60,000 bases of DNA, from positions 11,528,030-11,588,029 of the forward strand of contig CAIIXF020000009.1 of NCBI GenBank assembly GCA_903813345.2, given 5' to 3'. A program made the translations under genes and the position numbers. Under the pieces are notes generated by a model. The model had not been told where the DNA came from. It was given only the letters and a program-made list of their open reading frames with translations, and searched no databases. Positions within the stretch are counted from its first letter, which is position 1. Every line of letters begins with the position of its first letter. This document shows, piece by piece, positions 31,738-43,490 of the stretch. This DNA is from Owenia fusiformis (taxonomy: Eukaryota > Annelida > Polychaeta > Sabellida > Oweniidae).

Positions 31738-32220
31738 CTACAATCAAAATTTATATTTTATACATAATATAATAAGTCTCTCGTAAACAGGGAATGGCTG
31801 GACATCAAATCCTAGCTTTAAAAAAAATTTTAACATGTCAAATTGTCAATGTGTGTGTAAAACTATTTTACTACTACATAATAAATGCGGATAGTAATGA
31901 AAGGCAGAAAAATATTGAGGACATTCAGAGTTTGTATGAGACTTTATTCCATAGTTAGGATGATATTCAATATTCATAGGATAACATGTCAAAATATAAA
32001 AACGGTATTTTTGTAATCAGTGGTAAAATATGATATTTTTGACAAATTTTCAGTTAACCGTAGCATACGGTGTTTAAGCCATGACATACGGCGCTGTATG
32101 CTATGAATTATGGATTTTTGCTACTTCAGACTCAAAACGAGACTAAGTGTCAACATCGCCGGATCGTTTGGAAACTTCGTATTAAATAACATAATTTCCG
32201 ACGATTCTGATGATGACTTT

Positions 32221-32350
32221 AACTATGGGATACAAAGAACATCCTATGAATTACTCGTGATATGATTTTAATCCACTCATGGATATTTATGTGGATAAAA
32301 ATCATATCACTCATAAATCATAGGATATCCTCTATTCATCCCATAGTCAA
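32221..32350. repeat. Inverted repeat with arms of about 57 bp
   Basis: Left arm 32221-32277 (AACTATGGGAT ... ATCCTATGAATT ... GATATGATTTTAATCCAC) is the imperfect inverse of 32291-32350. A single arm recurs at 33918-33976, on the other side of the satellite block 32556-33832. A second small hairpin (CGTGGAAAAAAGCGATATC) follows at 32408-32470. Confidence 0.75.
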
Positions 32351-32555
32351 GGTCAAATCTGTAGAATAACACATACACCGTATATATATTTATGATATTT
32401 TGCAAATGCGTGGAAAAAAGCGATATCCGTGGAATACGGAGAATATTCTACAGATATCACTTTTTCCACGGATTGTAAACTCCTGCCAATGTGACGTGCA
32501 TTGTTACATGGTAACATGTTATATGCTTACATGATGATTTCATGACGTCACAAAT

Positions 32556-33832
32556 ATGGAAACCAGAACAACGGCAACGCCAAAGCTTAGCGAATCCCAT
32601 CGAACAGCCATGGATGGCATTTTTACAAACAAAGTATAAAGCAAAAATGGCAGCCATTTTTCAAAATGGCCGCCTTCTACCAAAAGTGTCATTAGATCAT
32701 GTGCCATGCTTATAGTATTCATATACCAAATATGAACAAAATCGCTCCGAGACTTTTCAAGTTATAGTAAAAAACGTTAAAATGGCGGCCATTTTTCAAA
32801 ATGGCCACCTTCTACCAAAAGTGCCATAAGACAGCGTGGCGTGCTTATAGTATTTACATACCAAATATAAACAAAATCACTCCACTACTTTTCGAGTTAT
32901 AGTAAAATACGTTACAATGGCAGCCATTTTGAAAAATGACCGCCTTCTACCAAAAGTGTCATTAGACAGTGTGCCATGCTTAAAGTATTCACATGCCAAA
33001 TATGAACAAAATCCCTTCACTACTTTTCGAGTTATAGTAAAATACGTTAAAATGGCGGCCAATTTTCAAAAACTTTTCAAAATGGCCGCCTTCTTTCAAA
33101 AGTTTCATAGGACAGTGTGTCATGCTTATAGTATTCACATACCAAATATGAACAAAATCGCTCCACTACTTTTCGAGTTATAGTAAAATACGTTAAAATG
33201 GTGGCCATTTTGAAAAATGGCCACCTTCTACCAAAAGTGTCATAGGACAGTGTGTCATGCTTATAGTATAAACATACCAAATATGAACAAAATCGCTCCA
33301 CTACTTTTCGAGTTATAGTAAAATACATTAAAATGGTGGCCATTTTTCAAAATGGCCGCCTTCTACCAAAAGTGTCTTTAGACAGTGTGCAATGTTTATA
33401 GTATTCACATACCAAATATGAACAAAATCACTCCACTACTTTTCGAGTTACAGCAAAAATCGTAAAATAACGAGTAAAGGTCGCCATTTTTCAAGATGGC
33501 TGCCATGAGCTTCTTTAATATCTACATTTCTAGCTTTATTAATGTCCTATATAATTTTTTACATCTAAAACATAATGCTATTACAGTTTTACATATTGCA
33601 CCTAAATTACTGTATATTCGGCACTAAAATGGCCGCCATTTTGAAATGAGCGGCCATTTTGAAAATCGGCTTTTGAGCAGAACTTCTACCCCCATAGGGT
33701 ATATGTGTAAAGAATATGAACAAAATCGGGCCAAGGGTATTTGAGTTATTGCCCGGACGTACGTACGTATGGACGGACGGACGGAGGCGTTCCCTATATC
33801 CCTCCGAACTTCGTTCGATGGGATAATAATTA
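32556..33832 (+). repeat. Satellite-like block 1, units of about 135 bp
   Basis: About six tandem units with ATGGCGGCCATTTTTCAAAA, CTTCTACCAAAAGTGTCAT and CCAAATATGAACAAAATCGC, preceded by AACGGCAACGCCAAAG ... ATCCCATCGAAC and closed by a GGACGG microsatellite and TTCGTTCGATGGGATAAT. The edges share an inverted CCCATCGAAC, so the block may be one composite element. Frames on both strands here are artefacts. Confidence 0.85.
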
Positions 33833-34174
33833 ATGTTTTGGCTATAGTTCAGACAAATAAAACTGAATGTTGTTGTGAAATGCTTTGGAAGGTGAACTAT
33901 GGGATGATTTTACCTCCACTATGGGATAATTAGAACATCCTATGATTTTTTCGTGATATCATTTTTATCCACTCGTTAAAGATGCATTATGCCATAGGTT
34001 TGTCCCCCAAACAATCAATGATGTCCTATTGTTATTGCTCATATAATATCTCACGTACCATGGATATATCTTGAGAATAGCTTTTGGGTATATTATTGCC
34101 GAAATATCAGAAATGATCAACAGAACAACCAATACCATAGTGCTTTAATTGAAAACAATCATATTCGGTTCCAA

Positions 34175-34772
34175 AAATATGTTCTAGGGGTTCATAGAAA
34201 AGCCACAAACATGGCAATAAGAGGAGAATTGGGAAGAATACCTTTGGTAGTTAATATTATAAAAAGACATGTCAAATACCTCAGTAATTTAGAGTTGAGT
34301 TCAAATGGGAGTTTACTAAACGATTCATTAATTATGAGTAAAATATTTGATTTAACAAATAACACATTTACATGGCACAAACAACTCAAAAATATACTGT
34401 GCCATATTAAAATAAAAATGTCTGATGAATTAAATCTTGAAGATAAGGTATACGTAATCCCCAGTTACTAAAGCAATACGTTTATGGGAAAAGTTCCCAA
34501 CTGATCAAAAAGAAAATAAAAGTTTTGCCAGTTTTAAGAGAAGTGTCAAGACGCATCTTAAAAATAAAAATTTACTATTACCCACATCTCAATTAGAACT
34601 ATCACAAAAGAGTGAAATATCTTTGAACCGTATTAGATGTGATTTTATTTTCTCTGGCATTTTCTCTTACATAATTTTAGAGATGTAGAAGGTCCTAAAT
34701 GCTTATGTGGCCACAGAGAACAAACCACAAAATGCCTTCTCTTCATTTGCCCACTGTCAGTTACAGAAAGAG
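34175..34772 (+). pseudogene. Relic of the C-terminal part of a non-LTR retrotransposon ORF
   Basis: KYVLGVHRKATNMAIRGELG followed by RIPLVVNIIKRHVKYLSNL matches the post-RT region of LINE proteins, and after stops and frame changes KCLCGHREQTTKCLLFICPL gives the terminal Cys/His cluster (compare CPCGH in the LINE at 5593-9159). No RT core is left; a decayed, 5'-truncated copy. Confidence 0.65.
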
Positions 34773-34874
34773 AGGGGAGCTAAGGGTGATGCCAGAACTG
34801 AAACATTTCTTTTTAATTGGATGCATTTGGGAACAAAAGATCAATACACCTTTGTTTGTTGATAATTTAGTATA

Positions 34875-35381
34875 CTGTACTCCTGGTAAATTTCGACGCT
34901 ATAAAATTTCGCTATTTTCAAAATTGCAATTTTGCGGCTATTTAATTTCACGGGTTTTGAGTTGATGACATTTCATATTTCGCGGATTGCACAAGTTGAT
35001 TCTTTTCCTCCAGCTCTGTAAACTCCAGATTGATAATATTAATGAGCTTAGCAAGTACATCAATTGTTGAATTTAGGGCATTTATTTGAATATTCTTGAA
35101 TGGCTTTCGACTTCAATTTGTAGGATATCATTGTCCTGAACAGTTCTTGCCTTTGTTGGCCTAATAAGCCAATTCAAAATGTTAGACATTTTAGGCCTTT
35201 TTGAATTATCGCCCAACAACACTGGAGGAAAGGTTTTACACCGTACGAAACATATCAAAAGTCCGGGGTCAAATTCCAGGGGATTTAAAAGACAAATTTC
35301 GCGACGATAAATGTTCGCAATTTTACTACATTCATGAACAAAGCGAAATTAAATCGCACAGGAACAATACCCGGAGTACAG
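34875..35381. mobile_element. 507-bp MITE in a TA site
   Basis: CTGTACTCCTGGTA at the left end faces TACCCGGAGTACAG at the right; TA at 34873-34874 and 35382-35383. The inner arms contain inverse AAATTTCG/CGCGAAATT runs. A Tc1/mariner-type origin fits the TA. Confidence 0.7.
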
Positions 35382-35596
35382 TATGACAAAATTAAAGGTT
35401 GTGTATTTAAAGTTTTTGCTAAGTTTCTCTGTAAAATAATGGAAAACATTTAAATTATCAACTGGACATATTGTAAACACTTATCACCTTTTTTTCAACA
35501 AAAAGCCATATGTTGTTAATCCTACATGGCCAATAATGCCTTTGTAAATAGGCCCTTATAGTACCTAGTTTGACCAATAGAGAGGACATTAATCTG

Positions 35597-36090
35597 GCCT
35601 ATTATTTATATATATACTTCCCAACTATAGTAGACCATCCTGTACATAGCTCTTATTTAGATATATATTTCCACCTAAAGCAGACCACCCTGTACATTAC
35701 TCTTATTTATATATATACTTCCCAGCTATAGTAGACCACCCTGTACATAGCTCTTATTGAGATATATATTTCCACCTAAAGCAGACCACCCTGTACATTA
35801 CTCTTAGTTATATATATACTTCCCAGCTATAGTAGACCACCCTGTACATAGCTCTTATTTAGATATATATTTCCACCTAAAGCAGACCACCCTGTACATT
35901 ACTCTTAGTTATATATATACTTCCCAGCTATAGTAGACCACCCTGTACATAGCCCTTATTTAGATATATATTTCCACCTGAAGCAGACCACCCTGTACAT
36001 TACTCTTAGTTGTATATATACTTCCAAGCTATAGTAGACCACCCTGTACATAGCCCTTATTTATTATATTTCAAGCTCAAGCAGACCACC
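35597..36090 (+). repeat. 101-bp tandem array
   Basis: Units of 101 bp (CCCAGCTA at 35721, 35822, 35923), each formed by two roughly 50-bp halves, one with AGTAGACCACCCTGTACATA and the other with AGCAGACCACCCTGTACATT. Diverged copies continue to about 36240. Confidence 0.9.
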
Positions 36091-36404
36091 CCATATAATA
36101 TCATATTACAAAATAGTCAGACATGATAACATACTTCCCATATATATTAGTCCAACCTGTACATAGCTTTTATTTATATATATGCTTTATAGCTACAGTA
36201 CAGTAGACCACTTTGTACATAGCTCTAATTTAGGTATATAATTCCTGCTTATCATGCTTTACCCTGTATATGATTCCCTGATATACTAGCAGACAGAAAA
36301 GTATATATGTTTTCCTAAAATATATCAATTTTAATCATAAGCAATGCATAGTTAATGGATAATTATTCTAAGGGTTATCCTATGAAAAATACATAGGGGT
36401 TATG

Positions 36405-36868
36405 CACTGGGAGGTTTTGGATACAGGGAATATCCCGAGGGATATACAATATATCTTCCCGAGGGATCGAAGGGACCGAGGGAAGATGTATTGTATATCC
36501 CAAGGGATATTCCATGTATCCAAACCGACCGTGCATAACTGGTGTATCCCATACTTGAGTGGGTTTAGGGTAGATATAACCTTTTCCACCTTTTTCAAAT
36601 GACAAGATATTCTTCTTGTTCAATACAATGAAATTGTAACATTTAAACTTAAAAAAAATAAATTTTAAAATTAAAAAATTAAAACTTTTGATATTTAATC
36701 TTTTTTAAACTTTTGAAAAATTCCCAGGAGCAGGATGGATATATTATATCTGCCCGCATTTGGCCTGAAGCGGGACATATACAATATATCCTGCCCGCTC
36801 CTCAGATACGATATATATTCCCGGGTGATATCTACCCCAAACCCACTCAAGTATGAGATACATACCAA
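36405..36868. repeat. Composite palindromic sequence
   Basis: A hairpin centred near 36470 (GGGATATACAATATATCTTC against GAAGATGTATTGTATATCCC), and a second inverted pair, 36541-36580 against 36826-36868 (CATACTTGAGTGGGTTTAGG and its inverse). Frames in both directions are by-products. Confidence 0.7.
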
Positions 36869-37188
36869 TATCTTATCAAAACAAACAAAGAAGTGTCAAA
36901 ATGAATGGGATTGAACATTTTTTTATTTTTAAGACATCAGCCTAATCAATGATCAAATGTGATCTGTGAAACATAATATAAAATAAGGCAAAATGTAACC
37001 ACCTGCCATTCGTTACAGATGCTGAGTGTTGAATGCCAAATGTCAAATGATGACTGCCAATAGTCAAATAACGAACACTGTTCACAAAAAAGTTAAAATA
37101 TAACAATATGTCAACACTTGTGGTGGTGACATAAAAACAAGATTAGATGTGTCAATATCACATTCTGAAGATAAGTGTATAATATACG

Positions 37189-37196
37189 TATATAAG
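37189..37196 (+). promoter_or_regulatory. Candidate TATA box of the ankyrin gene
   Basis: TATATAAG stands 76 bp upstream of the ATG at 37272, leaving room for a short 5' UTR of the single-exon gene. Confidence 0.45.
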
Positions 37197-37271
37197 CCCC
37201 AGTAGAAGTAGAAGTAGGACACAGTTAGTATATTGAAAAGTATATTGGAATTGCATGAATAAAGAAACAAA

Positions 37272-38678
37272 ATGCCTGTGTATACAAAAGTAGATCGTGA
37301 CATTAAAGATGCACTTGATAGGAGAGATGAAGATCAGCTGAAGTTGATCCTCCAGAATACAACCAAGTGCAATAGAGAGACAATTGTTTGGGCATTGGAG
37401 AAAAAGGTGAAACCTAGTACAGAAACCTTGGACTTATTGCAAGAAAAGGGTGCAGATGTAAACAATGCTAGTGGCAATTATAAAATGACTGCATTGATGT
37501 TGGCTTGTAGGTCTGGCTCTCTGGAATGTACACAGTGGTTAACAGAGCATGGTGCAGATGTCAATGCTGGGGACAATACTGGTTGGACTGCATTGATGTG
37601 GGCTTGTAGATCTGGCTCTCTGGAATGTACACAGTGGTTAACAGAGCATGGTGCAGATGTCAATGCTAGGGGCAGTACTGGTGAGACTGTATTGATGCAT
37701 GCTTGTGAGTCTGGCTCTCTGGAATGTACACAGTGGTTAACAGAGCATGGTGCAGAAGTCAATGATAGGGACAATGATGGTTGGACTGCATTGATGTGGG
37801 CTTGTAGGTCTGGCTCTCTGGAATATACACAGTGGTTAGCAGAGCATGGTGCTGATGTCAATGTCAGACACAAAGATGGCAAAACTAAACTGATGATTGC
37901 TGTGAAGAAGAGGTCTCTGAAGTGGATCAAGATGTTAACAAAGCATGGTGCAGATGTCAATGCTAGCGACAATGATGGTAGGACTGCATTGATGTGGGCT
38001 TGTAGGTCTGGCTCTCTGGAATATACACAGTGGTTAGCAGAGCATGGTGCTGATGTCAATGTCAGACACAAAGATGGCAAAACTGAACTGATGATTGCTA
38101 TCAAGAAGAGGTCTCTGGAATGGGTCAAGATGTTAACAGAGCATGGTGCAGATGTCAATGCTACTTCTAATAAAGGTGAAACAGTACTGACATTCATAGA
38201 AAAGTTCAGTCCTAAATACAGACACATATACAGCTTTCTCACCAAACTAGGTGTTAAGGATGTTGATTACAAACACCTCATGTCACTAAACAGCAATGCA
38301 ACTGATGATCAGCAACATGCAGCTAAAACAAAACTAGATGCAGTGAAAGATAGATGGAAGCTGAATTTAAAATGGCAGGCTAGGTGGTCTCTGTATCAAA
38401 CCAGTTTGAGAAATAAAGTGTCATACAGAAACATCATCAACAGTTTGATTCATGATGGATATCTACCCCCCAATCCTGAATTGAAAACATTCTTATCGTT
38501 TGCTGACTCAGATGACATATGTGAGATAGAGACTATTTTACGAGAACTATATGCTAGTCATGAGGTCCAGAGAGAATTAATCAAATACAGAACAGAAAGA
38601 AAGAGCCAAGAAAAACAAGCAGTGAGGGAACCATTTGAGATACTGGAATCACGTCACAGAAAACTTCTGAAATGGTAA
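37272..38678 (+). CDS. Ankyrin-repeat protein, single exon, 468 residues
   Basis: One uninterrupted frame from ATG to TAA. Residues 1-60 form a leader with helices, residues about 66-325 carry seven to eight ankyrin repeats (TALMWACRSGSLECTQWLTE, HGADVN), and 330-468 is a charged, mostly helical C-terminal region with no family I recognise. Two kinds of repeat alternate in the second half (..ACRSGSLEYTQWLAEHGADV, then ..KKRSLKWIKMLTKHGADV) as a 66-residue doublet present twice, 198 nt apart (37784 and 37982), almost identical at DNA level. Ankyrin repeats bind protein partners; none can be named. Intronless in a region of intron-rich genes, so a retrocopy or a lineage-specific expansion is possible. 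No poly(A) or target duplication is evident. Transcription is suggested by the TATA-like box. Confidence 0.85.
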   Translation: MPVYTKVDRDIKDALDRRDEDQLKLILQNTTKCNRETIVWALEKKVKPSTETLDLLQEKGADVNNASGNYKMTALMLACRSGSLECTQWLTEHGADVNAGDNTGWTALMWACRSGSLECTQWLTEHGADVNARGSTGETVLMHACESGSLECTQWLTEHGAEVNDRDNDGWTALMWACRSGSLEYTQWLAEHGADVNVRHKDGKTKLMIAVKKRSLKWIKMLTKHGADVNASDNDGRTALMWACRSGSLEYTQWLAEHGADVNVRHKDGKTELMIAIKKRSLEWVKMLTEHGADVNATSNKGETVLTFIEKFSPKYRHIYSFLTKLGVKDVDYKHLMSLNSNATDDQQHAAKTKLDAVKDRWKLNLKWQARWSLYQTSLRNKVSYRNIINSLIHDGYLPPNPELKTFLSFADSDDICEIETILRELYASHEVQRELIKYRTERKSQEKQAVREPFEILESRHRKLLKW

Positions 38679-39644
38679 ATGTCCCATTTTATCCCCCATA
38701 GATAATATTGCTCATTAATATAAGGATAAACCATTGGCAATTAAACTCAAAATTTGCCATTAAATAGTAAACTGTATTGTCATATTTACAAAGTCTTTGA
38801 ATCACTGGGGATACTGAATGGTCAACATTTTGGACAATTCAATTAAACTATGATTACAGGATCATGGATAGAGTTACGAATGCATATTAGCTTTTACTGG
38901 TATATTCAAACTTTCCTACCATTTAAACAACAAATATTCCACAATCCAGTATACGAAACAACTTCCATTTCCTTCCATATGCTTTCCTCTAATTTTATTG
39001 CATTTTCACAGTTTTGAGAGATTACTGCAAAATGCTGTGATCTCATTAAAGGAAAAATCTTGCAATATAAGTGCAATAATCAATTTTGCTCAACTTTAAT
39101 TTTTTTTTAACTTTTGGATATTACTGATCAATTATTTACACCTTGCCAGGCCAGTTCTAGGGGTTTTAGTGCTAGTTAAGAAGGCATTCATTTTACTATA
39201 TCGACCTCAGCAATATGTGACATCATAGTGGCATTCCATAATTTTCCCCTGGAAATTAGGTATCGTTCAGTGCGTAGGACTTTCTTGCTTTTTCAGCCCT
39301 GGTCATAAACGGTGGTAATAATACTAATGCAGGCCTTGAACATGTTTCTTTTCTCTTGATACATTAATCTAGATCAACATGTTTGATCTTAATGTCAACA
39401 TTTCAGTAGAATCGTTTAAAGATGACATCTGGTGCAATTTGACTTGTCTTCGTCAATTCAGGAAAATATCAATTAAAGATTTGATTGGAGAAATCCTTAT
39501 AGCCTAGTGTATCTTTCAGTAAAAGTGTTCCACGAGGTTTAAAGTGGTAATAAGTATGTTGAGCCAATTTTTTAAAAGGCCTGATTCTCTTGATACATGA
39601 AAACAGATTAATTCAAATGCAATAGACTAGATACCAATATAAAC
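38679..39644. other. Flank of the ankyrin gene
   Basis: No gene seen. Contains the second copy of a dispersed repeat (39140-39328). Confidence 0.5.
39140..39328 (+). repeat. Dispersed repeat, copy 2
   Basis: Matches 18856-19077 from ACCTTGCC to ACTAAT (for example GCCAGTTCTAGGGGTTTTAG in both nearly unchanged) but lacks the 37-bp hairpin insert of that copy. Confidence 0.8.
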
Positions 39645-42600
39645 TAGACAACAGAAACGCCAAAGCGTAGGAAATCCCAATGAACAGCCATGGCTGGCAT
39701 TTTTACAATCAAAGTATATAGCAAAAAATCGTAAAATAGCATATAACCAGAACAACGGCAACGCCAAAGCGTAGCGAATCCCATCGAACGGAAATGGCTG
39801 GCATTTTTACAAACGAAATATATAGCAAATATCATAAAACAACACACCAGAAAGGCCACCATTTTCAAAATGGTTGCTCACTAGCCAAGTTGTCATCAGA
39901 AGAAATAATATGCTTTTAAGAAGCCACCTATAAAATTTTTGAAAAATCGCACACATGTACTTGTAAAATAACACACATAAAAATGGTGGCCATTTTTCAA
40001 AATGGCCGACTACTCCCCAAAGTTTTATTAGACAATGTGCCATGCTTAGAGTATTCACATATCAAATATGAACAAAATCACTCCACTACTTTTTGAGTTA
40101 TAGTAAAAAATGTAAAATGACAGCCATTTATTAAAATGGCCGCCTACTATCCGAAGTGTCATGAGACAGTGTGCAAGGCTCATGAGTATTCACAAATCAA
40201 ATATGAACAAAATTGCTTCACTACTTTTCAAGTTATAGTAAATTACGTTAAAATGGGGCCATTTTTAAAAATGGCCACCTTCTACCTAAAGTGTCATTAG
40301 ACAGTGTGCCATGCTTTTAGTATTCACATACCAAATATGAACAAAATCGCGTCACTACTTTTCGAGTTATAGTAAAATATGTTAAAATGGCAGCCATTTT
40401 TCAAATTTTTTTTCAAAATGGCCGCCTTCTACCAAAAGTGTCATAGGACAGTGTGCCATGCTTATAGTATTCACATACCAAATATGAACAAAATCGCTCC
40501 ACCACTTTTCGAGTTATAGTAAAAAACGTTAAAATGGCGGCCATTTTTCAAAATGGCCGCCTTCTACCAAAAGTGTCTTTAGACAGTGTGCAATGTTTAT
40601 AGTATTCACATACCAAATATGAACAAAATCGCTCCACTACTTTTCGAGTTACAGCAAAAATAGTAAAATAACGAGTAAAGGCCGCCATTTTTCAAGATGG
40701 CTGCCATGTGCTTTTTTAATATCTACATTTGTAGCTTTATTGATGTCCTTTATAATGTTTTTACATTTAAATCATATTGCTATTTCAGTTTTACATATTG
40801 CACCTAAATTACTGTAAAATCGGCACTAAAATGGCCGCCATTTTGAAATGAGTGGCCATTTTGAAAATCGGCTTTCGAGCAGAACTTCTACCCCCATAGG
40901 GTATATGTGTACAAAATATAAACAAAATCGGGCCAACGGTATTTGAGTTATTGCCCGGACGGACGGACGTACGTACGTACGTACGGACGGACGGATGGAG
41001 GCGTTCCCTATATCCCTCCGAACTTCGTTCGATGGGATAATAAATGGCCACAATTTTCAAAATGGTTGCTCACTGGCCAAATTGTCAAAGGTGTACTATG
41101 CTTCTAAGTAGACACATAAAAAATTTCAACAAAATCGCACACATGTTCATGTAAATGGTGGCCATTTTAAAAAATGCTTGCCAAAACTTGCATAACTTGT
41201 TTGTCTATTAACATATAGACTTGTCCTTTGGCACATTTAAACCAGAACGGCAACATACGAAATATAGCAAATATCATAAAATAACACCCATTAGAAAGGC
41301 CACCATTTTCAAAATGGTTGATCACTAGCCAAATTGTCATCAAAAGAAGTAATATGCTTTTAAGTAGCCACATATAAAATTCTTAAGAAATCGCCAATGC
41401 TGGCCATTTTTTAAAATGGCCGCTTACTACCCAAAATGTCATAAGACAGTATGCAATCCTTACTAGTATTCATATATCAAATATGAACAAAATCGCTCTA
41501 TTATTTTTTGAGTTATAATAAAAAATGTAGAATAACACACATAAAAATAGTAGCCATTTTTCAAAATGGTCGACTACTCCCCAAAGTTTTATTAGACAAT
41601 GTGCCATGCATAAAGTATTCACATATCAAATATGAACAAAATCGCTTCAATACTTTTCGAGTTATAGTAAAAAATGTAAAAATGACAGCCATTTTTTAAA
41701 ATGGCCGCCTACTACTCGAAGTGTCGTGAGACAGTGTGCAAGGCTCATGAGTGTTCACATATCAAATATGACCAAAATCGCTTCACTTCTTTTCAAGTTA
41801 TAGTAAAAAAGTAAAAATGGTGGCCATTTTGCAAAATGGCCGCATACTACCCAAAGTGTCATTACACATTGTGCCATGCTTTAAGTATTCACATACCAAA
41901 TATGAAAAAAATCGCTCCACTACTTTTTGACTTTAACAGTAAAAAATGTTAAATAACACACGTAAAAATGGCGGACATTTTTCGAAATGGCTTCCTACTA
42001 CCCAAAATGCAGAACTTCTACCCCCATAGGGTATATGTGTACAAAATATAAACAAAATCGGGCCAACGGTATTTGAGTTATTGCCCGGACGGACGGACGG
42101 ACGGAGGCGTTCCCTATATCCCTCCGAACTTCGTTCGATGGGATAATAAATGGCCACCATTTTCAAAATGGTTGCTCACTGGCCAAATTGTCAAAGGTGT
42201 ACTATGCTTCTAAGTAGACACATAAAAAATTTCAACAAAATCGCACACATGTTCATGTAAATGGTGGCCATTTTAAAAAATGCTTGCCAAAACTTGCATA
42301 ACTTGTTTGTCTATTAACATATAGACTTGTCCTTTGGCACATTTAAACCAGAACGGCAACATACGAAATATAGCAAATATCATAAAATAACACCCATTAG
42401 AAAGGCCACCATTTTCAAAATGGTTGATCACTAGCCAAATTGTCATCAAAAGAAGTAATATGCTTTTAAGTAGCCACATATAAAATTCTTAAGAAATCGC
42501 CAATGCTGGCCATTTTTTAAAATGGCCGCTTACTACCCAAAATGTCATAAGACAGTATGCAATCCTTACTAGTATTCATATATCAAATATGAACAAAATC

Positions 42601-43490
42601 GCTCAATTATTTTTTGAGTTATAATAAAAAATGTAGAATAACACACATAAAAATAGTAGCCATTTTTCAAAATGGTCGACTACTCCCCAAAGTTTTATTA
42701 GACAATGTGCCATGCATAAAGTATTCACATATCAAATATGAACAAAATCGCTTCAATACTTTTCGAGTTATAGTAAAAAATGTAAAAATGACAGCCATTT
42801 TTTAAAATGGCCGCCTACTACGCGAAGTGTCGTGAGACAGTGTGCAAGGCTCATGAGTATTCACATATCAAATATGACCAAAATCGCTTCACTTCTTTTC
42901 AAGTTATAGTAAAAAAGTAAAAATGGTGGCCATTTTGAAAAATGGCCGCATACTACCCAAAGTGTCATTACACATTGTGCCATGCTTTAAGTATTCACAT
43001 ACCAAATATGAAAAAAATCGCTCCACTACTTTTTGACTTTAACAGTAAAAAATGTTAAATAACACACGTAAAAAAGGCGGACATTTTTCAAAATGGCTTC
43101 CTACTACCCAAAATGTCATTAGACATTGTGCCATGCTTGAAGTATTCACATACTAAATATGAACAGAATCGCTCCCCTACTTTTTGACTTTCAGTTAAAA
43201 ATGTTAAAGAACACACGTAAAAATGGCAGCCATTTTTCAAAATGGCCGCCTACTACCCAAAATGTCATTAGACATTGTGCCATGCTTAAAGTATTCACAT
43301 ACCAAATATGAACAAAATCGCTCCACTACTTTTCAGGTTATAGCAAAAATCGTAAAATGACGTGCAAAGGCGGCCATTTTTCAAGATGGCTGTCATGTAT
43401 TTCTTCTATATTTACATTTCTAGCTAATCAATGTCCTATATAACTTTTTTACATTGAAAACATATTGCTATTACAGTTTTAAATGCAGTA
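39645..43490 (+). repeat. Satellite-like block 2, same family as 32556-33832
   Basis: More than 20 copies of the roughly 135-bp unit (GGCCATTTTTCAAAATGGCC, CAAATATGAACAAAATCGC), with composite ends repeated at 39645-39840, 40880-41040 and 42011-42150 (GGACGG microsatellite, TTCCCTATATCCCTCCGAAC, TTCGATGGGATAAT). It is cut at 43490 by the 15-kb element; a short continuation stands at 58844-58862. Confidence 0.9.
40881..43115 (+). repeat. Recent 1.1-kb tandem duplication inside the satellite
   Basis: 40881-42010 and 42011-43115 start with the same AGAACTTCTACCCCCATAGG and end with CCTACTACCCAAAATG; sequence between is almost identical (for example 41508-41699 and 42614-42805). The 25-bp length difference comes from the ACGT/GGACGG microsatellite near the start. 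Confidence 0.9.

Larger units (their letters stand above)
31738..37188. other. Repeat-rich region without a recognised gene
   Basis: Holds palindromic elements, a satellite-like block, a LINE relic, a MITE and tandem arrays, each listed separately. MRPL1 5' exons were looked for here on the minus strand and not found. Confidence 0.5.

Noticed and set aside
32540-33343. Frames of 60-88 codons in both directions
   Set aside because: Produced by the 135-bp satellite-like units.
37478-38245. 255-codon minus-strand frame
   Set aside because: Antisense shadow of the ankyrin repeats; repetitive and without its own features.
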